DNA of 64,000 bases, taken from the NCBI RefSeq assembly GCF_003931855.1, contig NZ_CP034248.1, positions 2,046,001 to 2,110,000 on the forward strand, in the 5' to 3' direction. The DNA is from Paenibacillus lentus (lineage in GTDB: Bacteria > Bacillota > Bacilli > Paenibacillales > Paenibacillaceae). The position numbers and the translations under genes are program-made. Under the pieces are notes generated by a model that was not told the DNA's origin, searched no databases, and saw only the letters and a list, made by a program, of their open reading frames with translations. Positions within the stretch are counted from its first letter, which is position 1. Each line of letters begins with the position of its first letter. Below are positions 25,836 through 33,964 of this stretch, piece after piece.

Positions 25836-26777
25836 CTAGGAATTATTGATTTTTGTCGACAACCAATATTCTAGTCCGCCAGATTTTAATATTTTTCTAT
25901 CTGTTTCGATTTGATTCGCGCCTTGTTGGACATTTCGGATAAGAAATTCATGAAAATCATAAAGATGACGTGCGTTAGGCCGGATATTTACTAGCGATTG
26001 ATGGTGAGCTTCGGCTTGTTGTGCATATTCTAGTAAAATGCCTTCCGTATAAATCGCGTTCCGAATCTCCTGCGGTGTAGGTCGCTGGTCCTTAGGCAAC
26101 TTCATTTTACTCTCAATGAGAGCGATAAGGCAATTATAGCTGCCTTCCTTCAGATCCTTCTCCCAATCCATCCAATCATCCAGCATTTGCAGTGTAATGA
26201 GCACGGTATCCACGTTCTCTTCAAGCGATGGAATCATTGGTTCCTGGTTAGCAAGCAAGCAAATGGCGACAACGGACAGCTTCACTGGTGCAGCCTTATG
26301 AGCAACGCGTACGGGCTCCTCGAGGAAGAAATTATTGCTGTTCTCATGTGTGACGGCATCCGCCCATTCGCCGACATACTTGCGGAAATACGACCAGAAT
26401 GATGAGCCGATCGGAAAGTACTCTCTATAGATGCTCATAAACTCGAAATGAATGAGGTCGGCTAGTGGCAGCTGGTGCTTGAACCTGGCATCGGGATTAT
26501 CCATTAGATCATCGATCAGATGATAATACAACATCCCGAAAATGTTCGCAATCGCTATCCTGCGGCAATCTGCGGTGGATACTCCTGACTTCTCCTGCAG
26601 CCAGAATGGGAGAAGATAGCAGATGTAATTTTTTGAGCGGTGCTCCTTCATAACATGGAATTTATCAAGGAAATCACGGGCTGGTTGGCTAAAGGGGGGA
26701 GGGAGTGCGGATAACAATTTGTTCGCTTCAGCGAACGCTTGCTGTAGATCTTCTTCATAATTGGAAAGCCAGAGCAA
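25836..26777 (-). CDS. Class I isoprenoid synthase-like protein, ComQ-like
   Basis: About 313 residues, all-helical in character. It carries two aspartate-rich motifs of the trans-isoprenyl diphosphate synthase fold: LIDDLMDNPDA (D89, D90, D93) and LDDWMDWEKD (D200, D201, D204, D208). Overall sequence is unlike housekeeping FPP, GGPP or heptaprenyl synthases. ComQ, which prenylates the tryptophan of ComX, belongs to this fold, and here the next gene encodes a small peptide with a C-terminal Trp. A peptide prenyltransferase is therefore the favoured role; a terpene synthase is the alternative. The TTG at 26777 has AGAGGTG 6 bases upstream; the frame also allows GTG at 26786. Confidence 0.8.
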   Translation of the reverse strand: MLWLSNYEEDLQQAFAEANKLLSALPPPFSQPARDFLDKFHVMKEHRSKNYICYLLPFWLQEKSGVSTADCRRIAIANIFGMLYYHLIDDLMDNPDARFKHQLPLADLIHFEFMSIYREYFPIGSSFWSYFRKYVGEWADAVTHENSNNFFLEEPVRVAHKAAPVKLSVVAICLLANQEPMIPSLEENVDTVLITLQMLDDWMDWEKDLKEGSYNCLIALIESKMKLPKDQRPTPQEIRNAIYTEGILLEYAQQAEAHHQSLVNIRPNARHLYDFHEFLIRNVQQGANQIETDRKILKSGGLEYWLSTKINNS

Positions 26778-26786
26778 AATAAACAC

Positions 26787-27240
26787 CTCTCATCATAGTT
26801 AAAGCCCCGGTATACCTACAAAATTATCGTTAGGCAAAGAAGACGAGAGTAGTCCGGTTATTATAATTATAGCGTATATGAAATGTTCCAAAATTACAAA
26901 TATGTGACTTTTGATCTACGTTGGTGAAAACCGGACTCCAAATTATCTCATTGTATAAAGTAGGGCTTATTATACACAGGGGAGTTTTGGGGGGAGGAAT
27001 TTTTATTCATGGATTTTATTAACTTCTATATACCACTGACTCTAAAGGCAACAAAAAAATGGTCAGAGATATATACTAAATGTATACAATGATCCGGTTA
27101 ATAAGCTTAATATAGTTCCTTTACCACCTAAAATTTAATGGACGGGATATAAAGCCCGAAGATAAGTATAAATGCGATACCTGTGTATAGTATTTCTACG
27201 ACTATGTATTAGGTCCTAGCGATAATGTAGCTCTTATAAG
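26787..27240. other. AT-rich intergenic stretch with promoter region and fragments
   Basis: Contains the 9-bp inverted repeat at 26851/26929 and tandem TATAAT boxes on the minus strand (CTATAATTATAATAA, about 26861-26875) that probably drive the ComQ-like gene. A 27-codon frame (27009-27092, plus strand, MDFINFYIPLTLKATKKW...) follows a GGGGAGG but has no recognised relative. Between 27080 and 27240 two plus-strand frames (YNDPVNKLNIVPLPPK; FNGRDIKPEDKYKCDTC, then YFYDYVLGPSDNVAL) look like a frameshifted gene remnant. Confidence 0.35.
26851..26937. promoter_or_regulatory. Inverted repeat flanking the ComQ-like promoter
   Basis: AGTCCGGTT (26851-26859) and AACCGGACT (26929-26937) are perfect 9-bp inverted copies 69 bases apart. 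They bracket the TATAAT boxes upstream of the isoprenoid-synthase-like gene. A partial third copy (ATCCGGTTAA) lies near 27091. The pair could be two half-operators; no regulator is assigned. Confidence 0.4.
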
Positions 27241-28071
27241 TTATGACAATTGGTTTACGGAAATGTATGGATACAATCGGTATGATTGCTTTATTATCCT
27301 ATGCATTTTTTTCTTTACGGGAAAACAAATTTCCGTTAATAAATCGGCAGACTCGTTGGCCTCTTCAGGGGAGATATGATAAATATTAAATTGGGAGCCG
27401 TTTAGTTCATAATCATTATCTAATATCCAATGAGCGACGGTTTCATTCACTTCACTAAGCTTGTTATAACTTCCTTCATATATAAATGAAGCCACGGTTT
27501 GTTCTTTTGATATTTTTAAATTAGCTTCTTGCAGATTTTCATAATCTCCTGAGATCGATTTTTGGACTTCAACATCAATTTTTTGATTTTGAACATCTTC
27601 TTCGTGAAAAACCGCTATATTAAAATGCGGATAGCTTAGCCGTATATTCTGATCATGAATGATTTTGGACAATCTTCTCCATAACAGAGTTTCATCTTGA
27701 TACTGCCTGATTTGTGCGCGTAAATAGACTACTCGTCGTTGTGGAATTTTCTTCACGGTAACCGTATATTTTGATGCGTCTTTCTGAGAGTTCAGGTGTT
27801 TAATCATGGAGTTTATCAACAATAATTTATCCTGCTTCTCGTTTATTTCCTCCTGTAATTGTGCTGCCTGCATGTTCAAGAACTTCATCAGATGAATATC
27901 CTCATCATATTCATATAGAATTTTCTTTATTAAATGCAGACTGAATCCCATGGTTTTCAACATGTTTATTTTGTTAGCCATTGCTAGCTGGTGTTCAAAA
28001 TAATACCGATAGCCGGTACTTTCATCAATAAATCCCGGAGGAAGTAAATCAATGTCAGCATAATGCCTGGC
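27241..28071 (-). pseudogene. MerR-family regulator with GyrI-like domain, broken N-terminus
   Basis: The open frame encodes the second half of a MerR helix-turn-helix (ARHYADIDLLPPGFIDESTGYRYYFEHQLAMANKINM, given here as two adjoining parts of the frame), then a coiled region and a GyrI/SoxS-like effector-binding domain. A TAG codon at 28072-28074 cuts the frame just before ARHY. Upstream in the same frame is IDCFSKKT, which looks like the start of a MerR HTH, so the residues between (usually TGLSVRAL) are lost and replaced by the stop. The annotated ATG at 27981 would lack the whole recognition region. I read it as a decayed gene. It is followed upstream by another remnant. Confidence 0.7.
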
Positions 28072-28116
28072 CTATGTTTTCTTTGAAAAGCAATCAATAG
28101 GCGCAACACTTGTCCA

Positions 28117-28380
28117 TTACGAATTGAATGAGTTTGCCTCGATGCTGTATTGCTCGGACAGCACCTTACAGATACTTTGGACAATTGTATCCACGTTGCC
28201 TTTTCCGCCAAATTCAGCAACGAATTGTCCGCCTTCCTGAATGACATTCCTTATGCAAGCAATGACCACCTCGGCGTCCTTCATCAAGTGCAGAGCTGCA
28301 TTGGAGAAAACCGCATCCACCTTCTGATTCAAGCTGAAATCGGTGGCATTGCCTACGATAAAATCAATGGGCGGATATCT
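28117..28380 (-). pseudogene. Fragment of a SAM-dependent methyltransferase
   Basis: About 87 codons in one frame: YPPIDFIVGNATDFSLNQ, then DAVFSNAALHLMKDAEVVIACIRN and GGQFVAEFGGKGNVDTIV. This is the middle of a trans-aconitate methyltransferase-like domain (motifs II-IV). The first ~55 residues including the SAM-binding motif I and the whole C-terminal half are missing. At its 5' side it abuts the stop codon of ytaF directly, and at its 3' side the frame ends just before the MerR remnant, so a deletion has joined unrelated pieces. Confidence 0.7.
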
Positions 28381-28995
28381 TCAGAACAATTGCCGAAAGC
28401 CGATGAAGATCAGCAATAAACCGGAAACTATCGTCGCTCGGTTCCCTAGCTTTTCGGCTGCAAATTTCTCCCCGAATCCGGCGCAGACAGCCAGTAGAAT
28501 AAAGCTGAATATACCCACGGACAGTGAGGTATACCATATATTCAATTGGGTAATACCTGCATTGAAGCCGCCGGCGAGAGCATTCATCGCCAGAGCAATT
28601 CCCAGTAATATTGATTCGGTTAGACTTATAGACTTGGAGCTGTCTATATCGGCTTCCTCTGGATTTTGAAGCAGTCGGGTGAAAGAACTGGCCGGGGGCA
28701 CCTCACTGGGGACGGGCTTTTTTTCTACATAAGGCTGAAGCAGCACCCATACGCCAACACCGATGATGACGATGGTTCCAATCAACTGGCCGATCCAGGG
28801 GGAGATCCAGGTAGATACTAAATTTCCGAACAAACCAGAGATCAGGGTAGCCAGAAAGGATATGAGAGCAATAGCCAGGTTCGAGTACCAGGGAATGCGA
28901 ATTTTACGGACACCGTAGGCAATTCCGACCCCCGCATTATCCAGATTGGAAGCCAAACCGATTGCTATGATTGCTAACAGACTGTAGGAACTCAA
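28381..28995 (-). CDS. ytaF: Sporulation membrane protein YtaF
   Basis: Membrane protein of about 204 residues with six hydrophobic segments in two halves around a polar loop, as in the YtaF/MntP-like family. Family stretches are IAIGLASNLDNAGVGIAYGVRKIRIPW near the N-terminus and ALAMNALAGGFNAGI in the second half. In Bacillus the gene is expressed in sporulation; the substrate, if it is a transporter, is unknown. The TTG at 28995 is chosen because AGGAG lies 8 bases upstream; the GTG at 29004 overlaps that site. It is transcribed away from tatA. Confidence 0.88.
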   Translation of the reverse strand: MSSYSLLAIIAIGLASNLDNAGVGIAYGVRKIRIPWYSNLAIALISFLATLISGLFGNLVSTWISPWIGQLIGTIVIIGVGVWVLLQPYVEKKPVPSEVPPASSFTRLLQNPEEADIDSSKSISLTESILLGIALAMNALAGGFNAGITQLNIWYTSLSVGIFSFILLAVCAGFGEKFAAEKLGNRATIVSGLLLIFIGFRQLF

Positions 28996-29151
28996 GAGGT
29001 TCACTCCTTTGCGTCGCTTTGATCACAGCATATGCCCAGGGGTCTGATTTGGTTTCTTTCACAATAATTGACTAAAACGAGTAGAAAAACTCCCCTTCAA
29101 TCGTATAAAGTAGTATAATTTACAATAAGATATATCTAGGGAGTGATAAAT

Positions 29152-29355
29152 GTGCTTGAAAACTTGTTGCGGCCAACACATCTGCTGTTGCTGGTCATTG
29201 CCGCGCTCCTGTTGTTCGGTCCCAGCAAACTGCCGGAACTTGGACGCAGTTTTGGCACGATGTTAAGGGAGTTCAAGAAAGGCGCTCGCGGAGATTTCAA
29301 AGAAGAGGAAGATAAGCCGCAAGAGATCAAGTCCATCGAAGATAAAAGCAAATGA
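29152..29355 (+). CDS. tatA: Twin-arginine translocase subunit TatA
   Basis: Protein of 67 residues that oligomerises to form the Tat export pore for folded proteins. One N-terminal membrane helix (THLLLLVIAALLLFG) is followed by the FGPSKLPELGRSFG hinge, an amphipathic helix (MLREFKKGARG) and an acidic/basic tail. The GTG at 29152 is chosen because AGGGAG lies 8 bases upstream; the GTG at 29143 overlaps it. No tatC is in the window, so it must work with TatC encoded elsewhere. Confidence 0.93.
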   Translation: MLENLLRPTHLLLLVIAALLLFGPSKLPELGRSFGTMLREFKKGARGDFKEEEDKPQEIKSIEDKSK

Positions 29356-29372
29356 GAAGATAGATAGAGATG

Positions 29373-29396
29373 AGGCGCCGGGAGGTGCCTTTTTTG
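29373..29396 (+). terminator. Terminator after tatA
   Basis: AGGCGCC GGGA GGTGCCT followed by TTTTTGTTTG. Confidence 0.85.
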
Positions 29397-29601
29397 TTTG
29401 TGCGGATAACTATCTGCTTGATGGCTAATGCTTGTGAGATAGTAGGAATCATTAAAATAGTATTGGTCAAACCTACAACAGTTCTTTGTAGTAATTATCC
29501 TAAAAAAGTCAAACGAGGTAGATGTAACTAATTGGTCGAAATAAACGTATTCCTATTTGATTAGACACGTGTAATCAATTTAGGAAAGGTGTGACTATAA
29601 G

Positions 29602-30582
29602 ATGGGATCCAAATTACACAAAAGATGGGGAGATCAGCTGGAAAAATCCGTAGTCAGCAGATGGTTGAATGTTATATTTTGTGTACTGTTTATCGTTTAT
29701 GTTTTCATTGCCATTAAAATTATTATGTTTAAGACTATTCCTTTCTCAGCACTATTCCATACAGGAATAATGCCAGCATTAAGAAGCATTAATATGATTC
29801 CTTTTAATACGATTATTGAATTTTTTACAGGCGAGAATATGGATATGGGGAGGGCATTAGAAAATATAGGGGGGAATATTGCTATCTTTGTTCCATTTGG
29901 TGTGTTTCTAGCTTATGTTGCACACAGAAGGCCTTTTCATATTCCAATTCTCTGGTTGTTGTTTACCTCGTTTACGCTTGAAATTATTCAGTATGTTCTT
30001 GCATTGGGCAGCAGTGACATCGATGATATTCTATTGAATTTCATTGGAGGGGTTCTAGGTATTGGTATACACAAATGGTTCTATAAATCGACAACCTCCC
30101 GGAATCAACTCCTGATATCGCTTATTGGCTTCTTCTTGGTTACAGGACTCTCTGGGGGCATCGTTATTAGGATGATCGAGCCTGAGCTGTTGTCTTTCTC
30201 AACTTCCAAGATCAGTTATGTTTATGAAAATAATGAAGTAATGGCGGGATGGAATGAAGCAGAGGCAGACTTGTTTGGAGATTTAACAGCTGCTGACACG
30301 AATATAATTACAGTGTATATGAACCCTAAATCTGTGCGAACAACAGAGCAAAAGGAAATCAGCGAGGAGTATGTTCATATACAGATAAATGACGCAACTC
30401 GATTATTTTCCAGAACTATTTCTTCCGATAAAAATACCGTGATCAGTAAGTATGAAGCACTAAGAAGTTCTGATATATCCTCCCTGTTAGAAACTAGGGA
30501 TATCACTCCCACGGTTAGAGTTTGGTTATTGGATGAAGACAAGCAAGTGGCTGAGGCGATTCTTATTAGTATCATAGATTAA
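29602..30582 (+). CDS. VanZ-family membrane protein
   Basis: 326 residues. Five hydrophobic segments lie in the first ~195 residues, with the VanZ pattern NMIPFNTIIEFFTG, NIGGNIAIFVPFGVFLAYV and SSDIDDILLNFIGGVLGIGI. The C-terminal ~130 residues are hydrophilic and not recognised, an extension that short VanZ proteins lack. VanZ itself gives low-level teicoplanin resistance, but the biochemical role of the family is unclear. ATG at 29602 follows GGAAAGGTG. Base composition is AT-rich. The SBP-type gene begins 42 bases after it. Confidence 0.85.
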   Translation: MGSKLHKRWGDQLEKSVVSRWLNVIFCVLFIVYVFIAIKIIMFKTIPFSALFHTGIMPALRSINMIPFNTIIEFFTGENMDMGRALENIGGNIAIFVPFGVFLAYVAHRRPFHIPILWLLFTSFTLEIIQYVLALGSSDIDDILLNFIGGVLGIGIHKWFYKSTTSRNQLLISLIGFFLVTGLSGGIVIRMIEPELLSFSTSKISYVYENNEVMAGWNEAEADLFGDLTAADTNIITVYMNPKSVRTTEQKEISEEYVHIQINDATRLFSRTISSDKNTVISKYEALRSSDISSLLETRDITPTVRVWLLDEDKQVAEAILISIID

Positions 30583-30624
30583 GTGAATTAAGGTCAACGG
30601 AATCCTTCACTATTTATAGCTTAA

Positions 30625-32052
30625 TTGCTTCTCTTATGCGGTGTTGTGTTAGCGGGGTGTTCCAGCTTTCCTGCAAAGGAAATCGAGCAACGTTCCAGTT
30701 TGAAAATAATGTATATGGAGGAATCGTATTTCTTCCGGCAATACGGCGATTTATTCATGATGCAGCATCCTAATATCGACATTGAAGTGGTTAGCACGAA
30801 TAGTATTCATACTGGGGAAGATCAGGATTATGATAAAGCACTTGCAGACTTCATCGAGAAGGAACAGCCGGATGTAATCAGGTTGAGTATGGACAATTAT
30901 GAGAAATATATTGAGGAAGGTAAGTTGCTGGAACTTGGTACATTGATTGAACGCGATAAGTACGATATTGGCAGCATTTACCCGGCACTACTTGATATTC
31001 TCAAGGAGCAGGGCGGTGGTAAACTGTACGGCTTAGCTCCTTTCTTTTTCGCCAACGTCCTTTTCTATAATGCAGACCTGTTCGCTAAATATGGAGTTGA
31101 AGTACCGCATGATGGAGTTACATGGCAGGAAATCATCGACACGGCCCGGCAGTTTCCGACCGAAGGCGACGAGAAGACTCGTGTTTACGGATTTGGCAGC
31201 GACCACGGCATGTCCTTGGAGGATCTCGCATCATCCATCGCCAGTACTCAGGGTTTAAAATATCTCAATACCGATAAAATGAAAATTACACTGAATACGG
31301 ATTCCTGGAAGCAGGCCTATAAGTTGGCCATGGAGGCGATCGATTCGGGGACAATTTACAATCCTCAGGACGGGGGATTCAGGAGCGGAACGATGACCGA
31401 GTATTATCAGAGCCGAGCGTTTTTGATGGGGCGTATGGCAATGGAGATCGACGGCTTTTACTTGTTGCGCAACATGAAAGAAGCCAGGAATACGCTCAAG
31501 GATTACAAGCCTTTTCAAGTCGGCCTCGTCGCAGGGCCTGTCGATCCGTTCGAACCCGATAAAACCCGAAATTTCTACATCAATGAATTGTTTGCTATCC
31601 GTGCGAACTCGTCGAATGTGGATGCCGCATGGGAGTTCTTGAAATTTGTTAACGGGGAACAATTCGCCAAAATTAAATCGAGGTCGTTGAATAACGGACT
31701 TTTGTCCCGGATGGGAATATTGGAGGAAATTGGCGGCGTAAGCTTGGACGTGTTTTATAAACTGCAGCTGAAATTGGACCGCACAAGTACGCTGGACCAT
31801 AATAAAATCCCCGGGGATTTCTATCCCCAGTACCAACCGATCGTCGATCGTGAGCTGAAATTGGCTGAAGAGAAGAAGAAATCCATTGAGGAGGCGCTAC
31901 AGACGATTGAGGAGGAAGGACAGGCCGTATTAGACAAGGGGGTAAACGATAGGGCCTCCAAAAAAGATGGGGATCAGGGAGATGACAGTTTCGAAGAAGG
32001 AGAAGATACGGCCAATAACAGCTATGATGGCGCACTTATAATCAGCGAATAG
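30625..32052 (+). CDS. Extracellular solute-binding lipoprotein, N-terminus probably damaged
   Basis: Family 1 solute-binding protein of about 475 residues, of the kind that delivers sugars to ABC importers: NVLFYNADLFAKYGVEVPHDGVTWQEIIDTA, FLMGRMAMEIDG and DAAWEFLKFVNGEQFAKI. It begins with a lipobox (LAGC at residues 9-12), but the signal peptide is only about 11 residues and has no positive charge. The possible TTG start directly follows an in-frame TAA and there is no ribosome site. The 5' end has probably been lost or frameshifted, so translation is doubtful. The C-terminal ~70 residues are acidic and low-complexity. No permease or ATPase is adjacent. Confidence 0.75.
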   Translation: MLLLCGVVLAGCSSFPAKEIEQRSSLKIMYMEESYFFRQYGDLFMMQHPNIDIEVVSTNSIHTGEDQDYDKALADFIEKEQPDVIRLSMDNYEKYIEEGKLLELGTLIERDKYDIGSIYPALLDILKEQGGGKLYGLAPFFFANVLFYNADLFAKYGVEVPHDGVTWQEIIDTARQFPTEGDEKTRVYGFGSDHGMSLEDLASSIASTQGLKYLNTDKMKITLNTDSWKQAYKLAMEAIDSGTIYNPQDGGFRSGTMTEYYQSRAFLMGRMAMEIDGFYLLRNMKEARNTLKDYKPFQVGLVAGPVDPFEPDKTRNFYINELFAIRANSSNVDAAWEFLKFVNGEQFAKIKSRSLNNGLLSRMGILEEIGGVSLDVFYKLQLKLDRTSTLDHNKIPGDFYPQYQPIVDRELKLAEEKKKSIEEALQTIEEEGQAVLDKGVNDRASKKDGDQGDDSFEEGEDTANNSYDGALIISE

Positions 32053-32100
32053 TCACTAGCCCTGATTAACAAAGTATTACTCGATACTCGGTGCCATCTT

Positions 32101-33264
32101 TTAACTTTCTGCAAGCTCCGGCTTTTTCCAAAACAGGGCAATACCTGTGCCTAGAAGAAGTACGATGGTAGCGAAATAGTAGGGATAGTTCAAGTTGATA
32201 TCGAACAGCGCGCCGCCGATGATCGGGCCGAAAATATTACCTATGCTAGTAAAAGTCGAGTTCATGCCGCCGACAAAGCCCTGCTCGTTCCCGGCAATTT
32301 TCGATAGATACGATGTGATGGCGGGGCGCATTAAATCAAATCCGGTAAATAGGACGAAGGTTGTCAGCAAAATGATAAAATAGGTGCTTACAAATGTCAT
32401 TAGAAGCACGAGAACGGCAGAGATCGCAAGACAAAAGCGAATGACATTGATTTCGCCGATGCGTTTAGTCAGGCGGTCAAATAGCAGGATCTGAGCCACT
32501 GCGCCGACCAGCGCGCCGCCAGTAATGACGATGGCGATATCCTTTGGCGTAAAGCCGAATTTATGGTCGACGAACAGGCTGAAGAGTGATTCGAATGCAG
32601 CGAGGCCGAACGAAGACACGAAAATCAAAATGAACGCGATGAAGTACATCGGAATGAAAATGCGACGCAGCCCGCTCGTTTGACCTGATTTTGGGGTTTC
32701 TTTAGCAGCCCGTTCTGGTTCCCTCAGAAGAACCAAAGAAAGGATCGCGGCGATACCGCCAAGCAGCCCAGCGGAATAAAACGGAATGCGAGTGCCGATT
32801 TCAGCCAAAATCCCGCCAACACCTGGCCCGATGATGAAGCCTGTGCTAATCGCTGCCGACATATAGCCAAGCGCTTTGGATCTAGTGTCGTTCGTTGTAA
32901 TATCCGCGATAAAGGCCGTCACGGCAGGCATAATGAATGCCGCACTGACCCCGCCCAGCATGCGGGAGATAAATAAAATTTCTACTGATCTTCCGATCCC
33001 AAACAGAAACTCTGAAAACCCGAAGATGAATAGACCGAGCACAATCATCACTTTACGTCCGTATTTGTCCACCCAGCGGCCGGAAAATGGAGAGATGATG
33101 AGCTGAGTTATTGCAAAAGCCGCCACCATATAACCGACAACGGCTCCGGTAATATTTAATTCATTCATAATAGTTGGCAGTACCGGAATAACAAGTCCGA
33201 TCCCAAGAAAGGCGATAAATAAATTCGTTAATAGGATAGCTAATGTTATTTTCGGGTTTCTCAT
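32101..33264 (-). CDS. MFS multidrug efflux transporter (NorA/Bmr-like)
   Basis: 387 residues with twelve predicted membrane segments. Motif A is GRWVDKYGRKVMIVLGLFIFG; the antiporter motif C appears as GYMSAAISTGFIIGPGVGGILAEIG. These place it in the DHA1 drug:H+ antiporter group with NorA, Bmr and TetA-like pumps; substrates cannot be read from sequence. The ATG at 33264 has AGGAG 7 bases upstream; the ATG at 33270 sits too close to it. The leader carries a 9-bp inverted repeat just after a TATAAT box, which suggests repression by a small drug-responsive regulator. Confidence 0.88.
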   Translation of the reverse strand: MRNPKITLAILLTNLFIAFLGIGLVIPVLPTIMNELNITGAVVGYMVAAFAITQLIISPFSGRWVDKYGRKVMIVLGLFIFGFSEFLFGIGRSVEILFISRMLGGVSAAFIMPAVTAFIADITTNDTRSKALGYMSAAISTGFIIGPGVGGILAEIGTRIPFYSAGLLGGIAAILSLVLLREPERAAKETPKSGQTSGLRRIFIPMYFIAFILIFVSSFGLAAFESLFSLFVDHKFGFTPKDIAIVITGGALVGAVAQILLFDRLTKRIGEINVIRFCLAISAVLVLLMTFVSTYFIILLTTFVLFTGFDLMRPAITSYLSKIAGNEQGFVGGMNSTFTSIGNIFGPIIGGALFDINLNYPYYFATIVLLLGTGIALFWKKPELAES

Positions 33265-33303
33265 AAACATACTCCTCTAAACTTATGCTGTAAGTACAGT
33301 CGA

Positions 33304-33338
33304 TCTGTGGATAACTAAGTTTAAGATTGATCCACAGA
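33304..33338 (-). promoter_or_regulatory. Inverted repeat in the MFS leader
   Basis: TCTGTGGAT (33304-33312) and ATCCACAGA (33330-33338) are perfect inverted copies with a 17-base gap. On the minus strand a TATAAT (about 33346-33351) lies just upstream, so the repeat covers the region of the transcription start. It may be an operator or an mRNA hairpin. Confidence 0.5.
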
Positions 33339-33497
33339 CCTACTATTATACAACAATAATAAATTGCAGTATAGTAGTGGTCACGGACGATTATAATGAA
33401 TAGGCCGTGTTACACACTGATCATGATGAAGAGGCCATGTCACACAATGTTCTGGCGAGAATGCCGCAGAATATAAGGGGACTACTCGTGCAATAAT

Positions 33498-33672
33498 TGG
33501 ATTCGTTGTAGTTAAAAATTGCTCATACTTTTTGGATATGTCTTTAGCTGGATTTTGTGTAGCTATATGGAGTTGGGAGGGGGAGTTGGTTTAAAAAAAA
33601 TGAGTTAGATACACGAAATACAGTTATTTTGTCTAATTGAGGAAAAATGAAAAAATAAACTCAAAAAATCCA
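33498..33672. repeat. Intergenic quartet repeat, copy D
   Basis: Forward units at 33498-33516 (TGGATTCGTTGTAGTTAAA) and 33549-33567 (TGGATTTTGTGTAGCTATA), reverse units at 33604-33622 and 33654-33672. Starts are 51 and 50 bases apart. This is the most diverged complete copy. Confidence 0.6.
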
Positions 33673-33842
33673 CCTAAAATGTGCACGTATTTATTGAGGA
33701 ACTGGTGAACTAAGTGAATAAGGAGAACTAGGTGAAGTAGTTAAGGGTTAAATGCTGTGGAACGGAGATAGGCTCTATATGAAGCATAAAGGTAAAATTT
33801 GTTTTGCGGTGGGAGTGGCGCTAGCCCCCAACCCCAATTTTT

Positions 33843-33903
33843 AACCCACAAGAAGGACACTTTGAACAAAGTTATTTTGTACAAAGTAACTATCTTGTGG
33901 GTT
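33843..33903. repeat. Long imperfect hairpin downstream of the GH42 gene
   Basis: AACCCACAAGA (33843-33853) pairs with TCTTGTGGGTT (33893-33903); inside, ACTTTG and CAAAGT pair as well. It could terminate the GH42 transcript, but no T-run follows on that strand, so the role is uncertain. Confidence 0.5.
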
Positions 33904-33964
33904 ATTTATGGTTTTTATTCACTAACGGATTATGGAAAATTGAAACAAGGGCTTAAAAGAGCTG

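Larger units (their letters stand above)
33271..33964. other. Gene-free stretch of about 690 bases
   Basis: No supported gene. It holds the MFS leader repeat, a twofold direct repeat of 30 bases period (GAATAGGCCGTGTTACACA at 33398; GAAGAGGCCATGTCACACA at 33428), the quartet repeat element at 33498-33672 and a long hairpin at 33843-33903. Confidence 0.6.

Noticed and set aside
28150-28419. 89-codon plus-strand frame opposite the methyltransferase remnant
   Set aside because: The minus strand carries recognisable methyltransferase motifs; the plus-strand translation matches nothing known.
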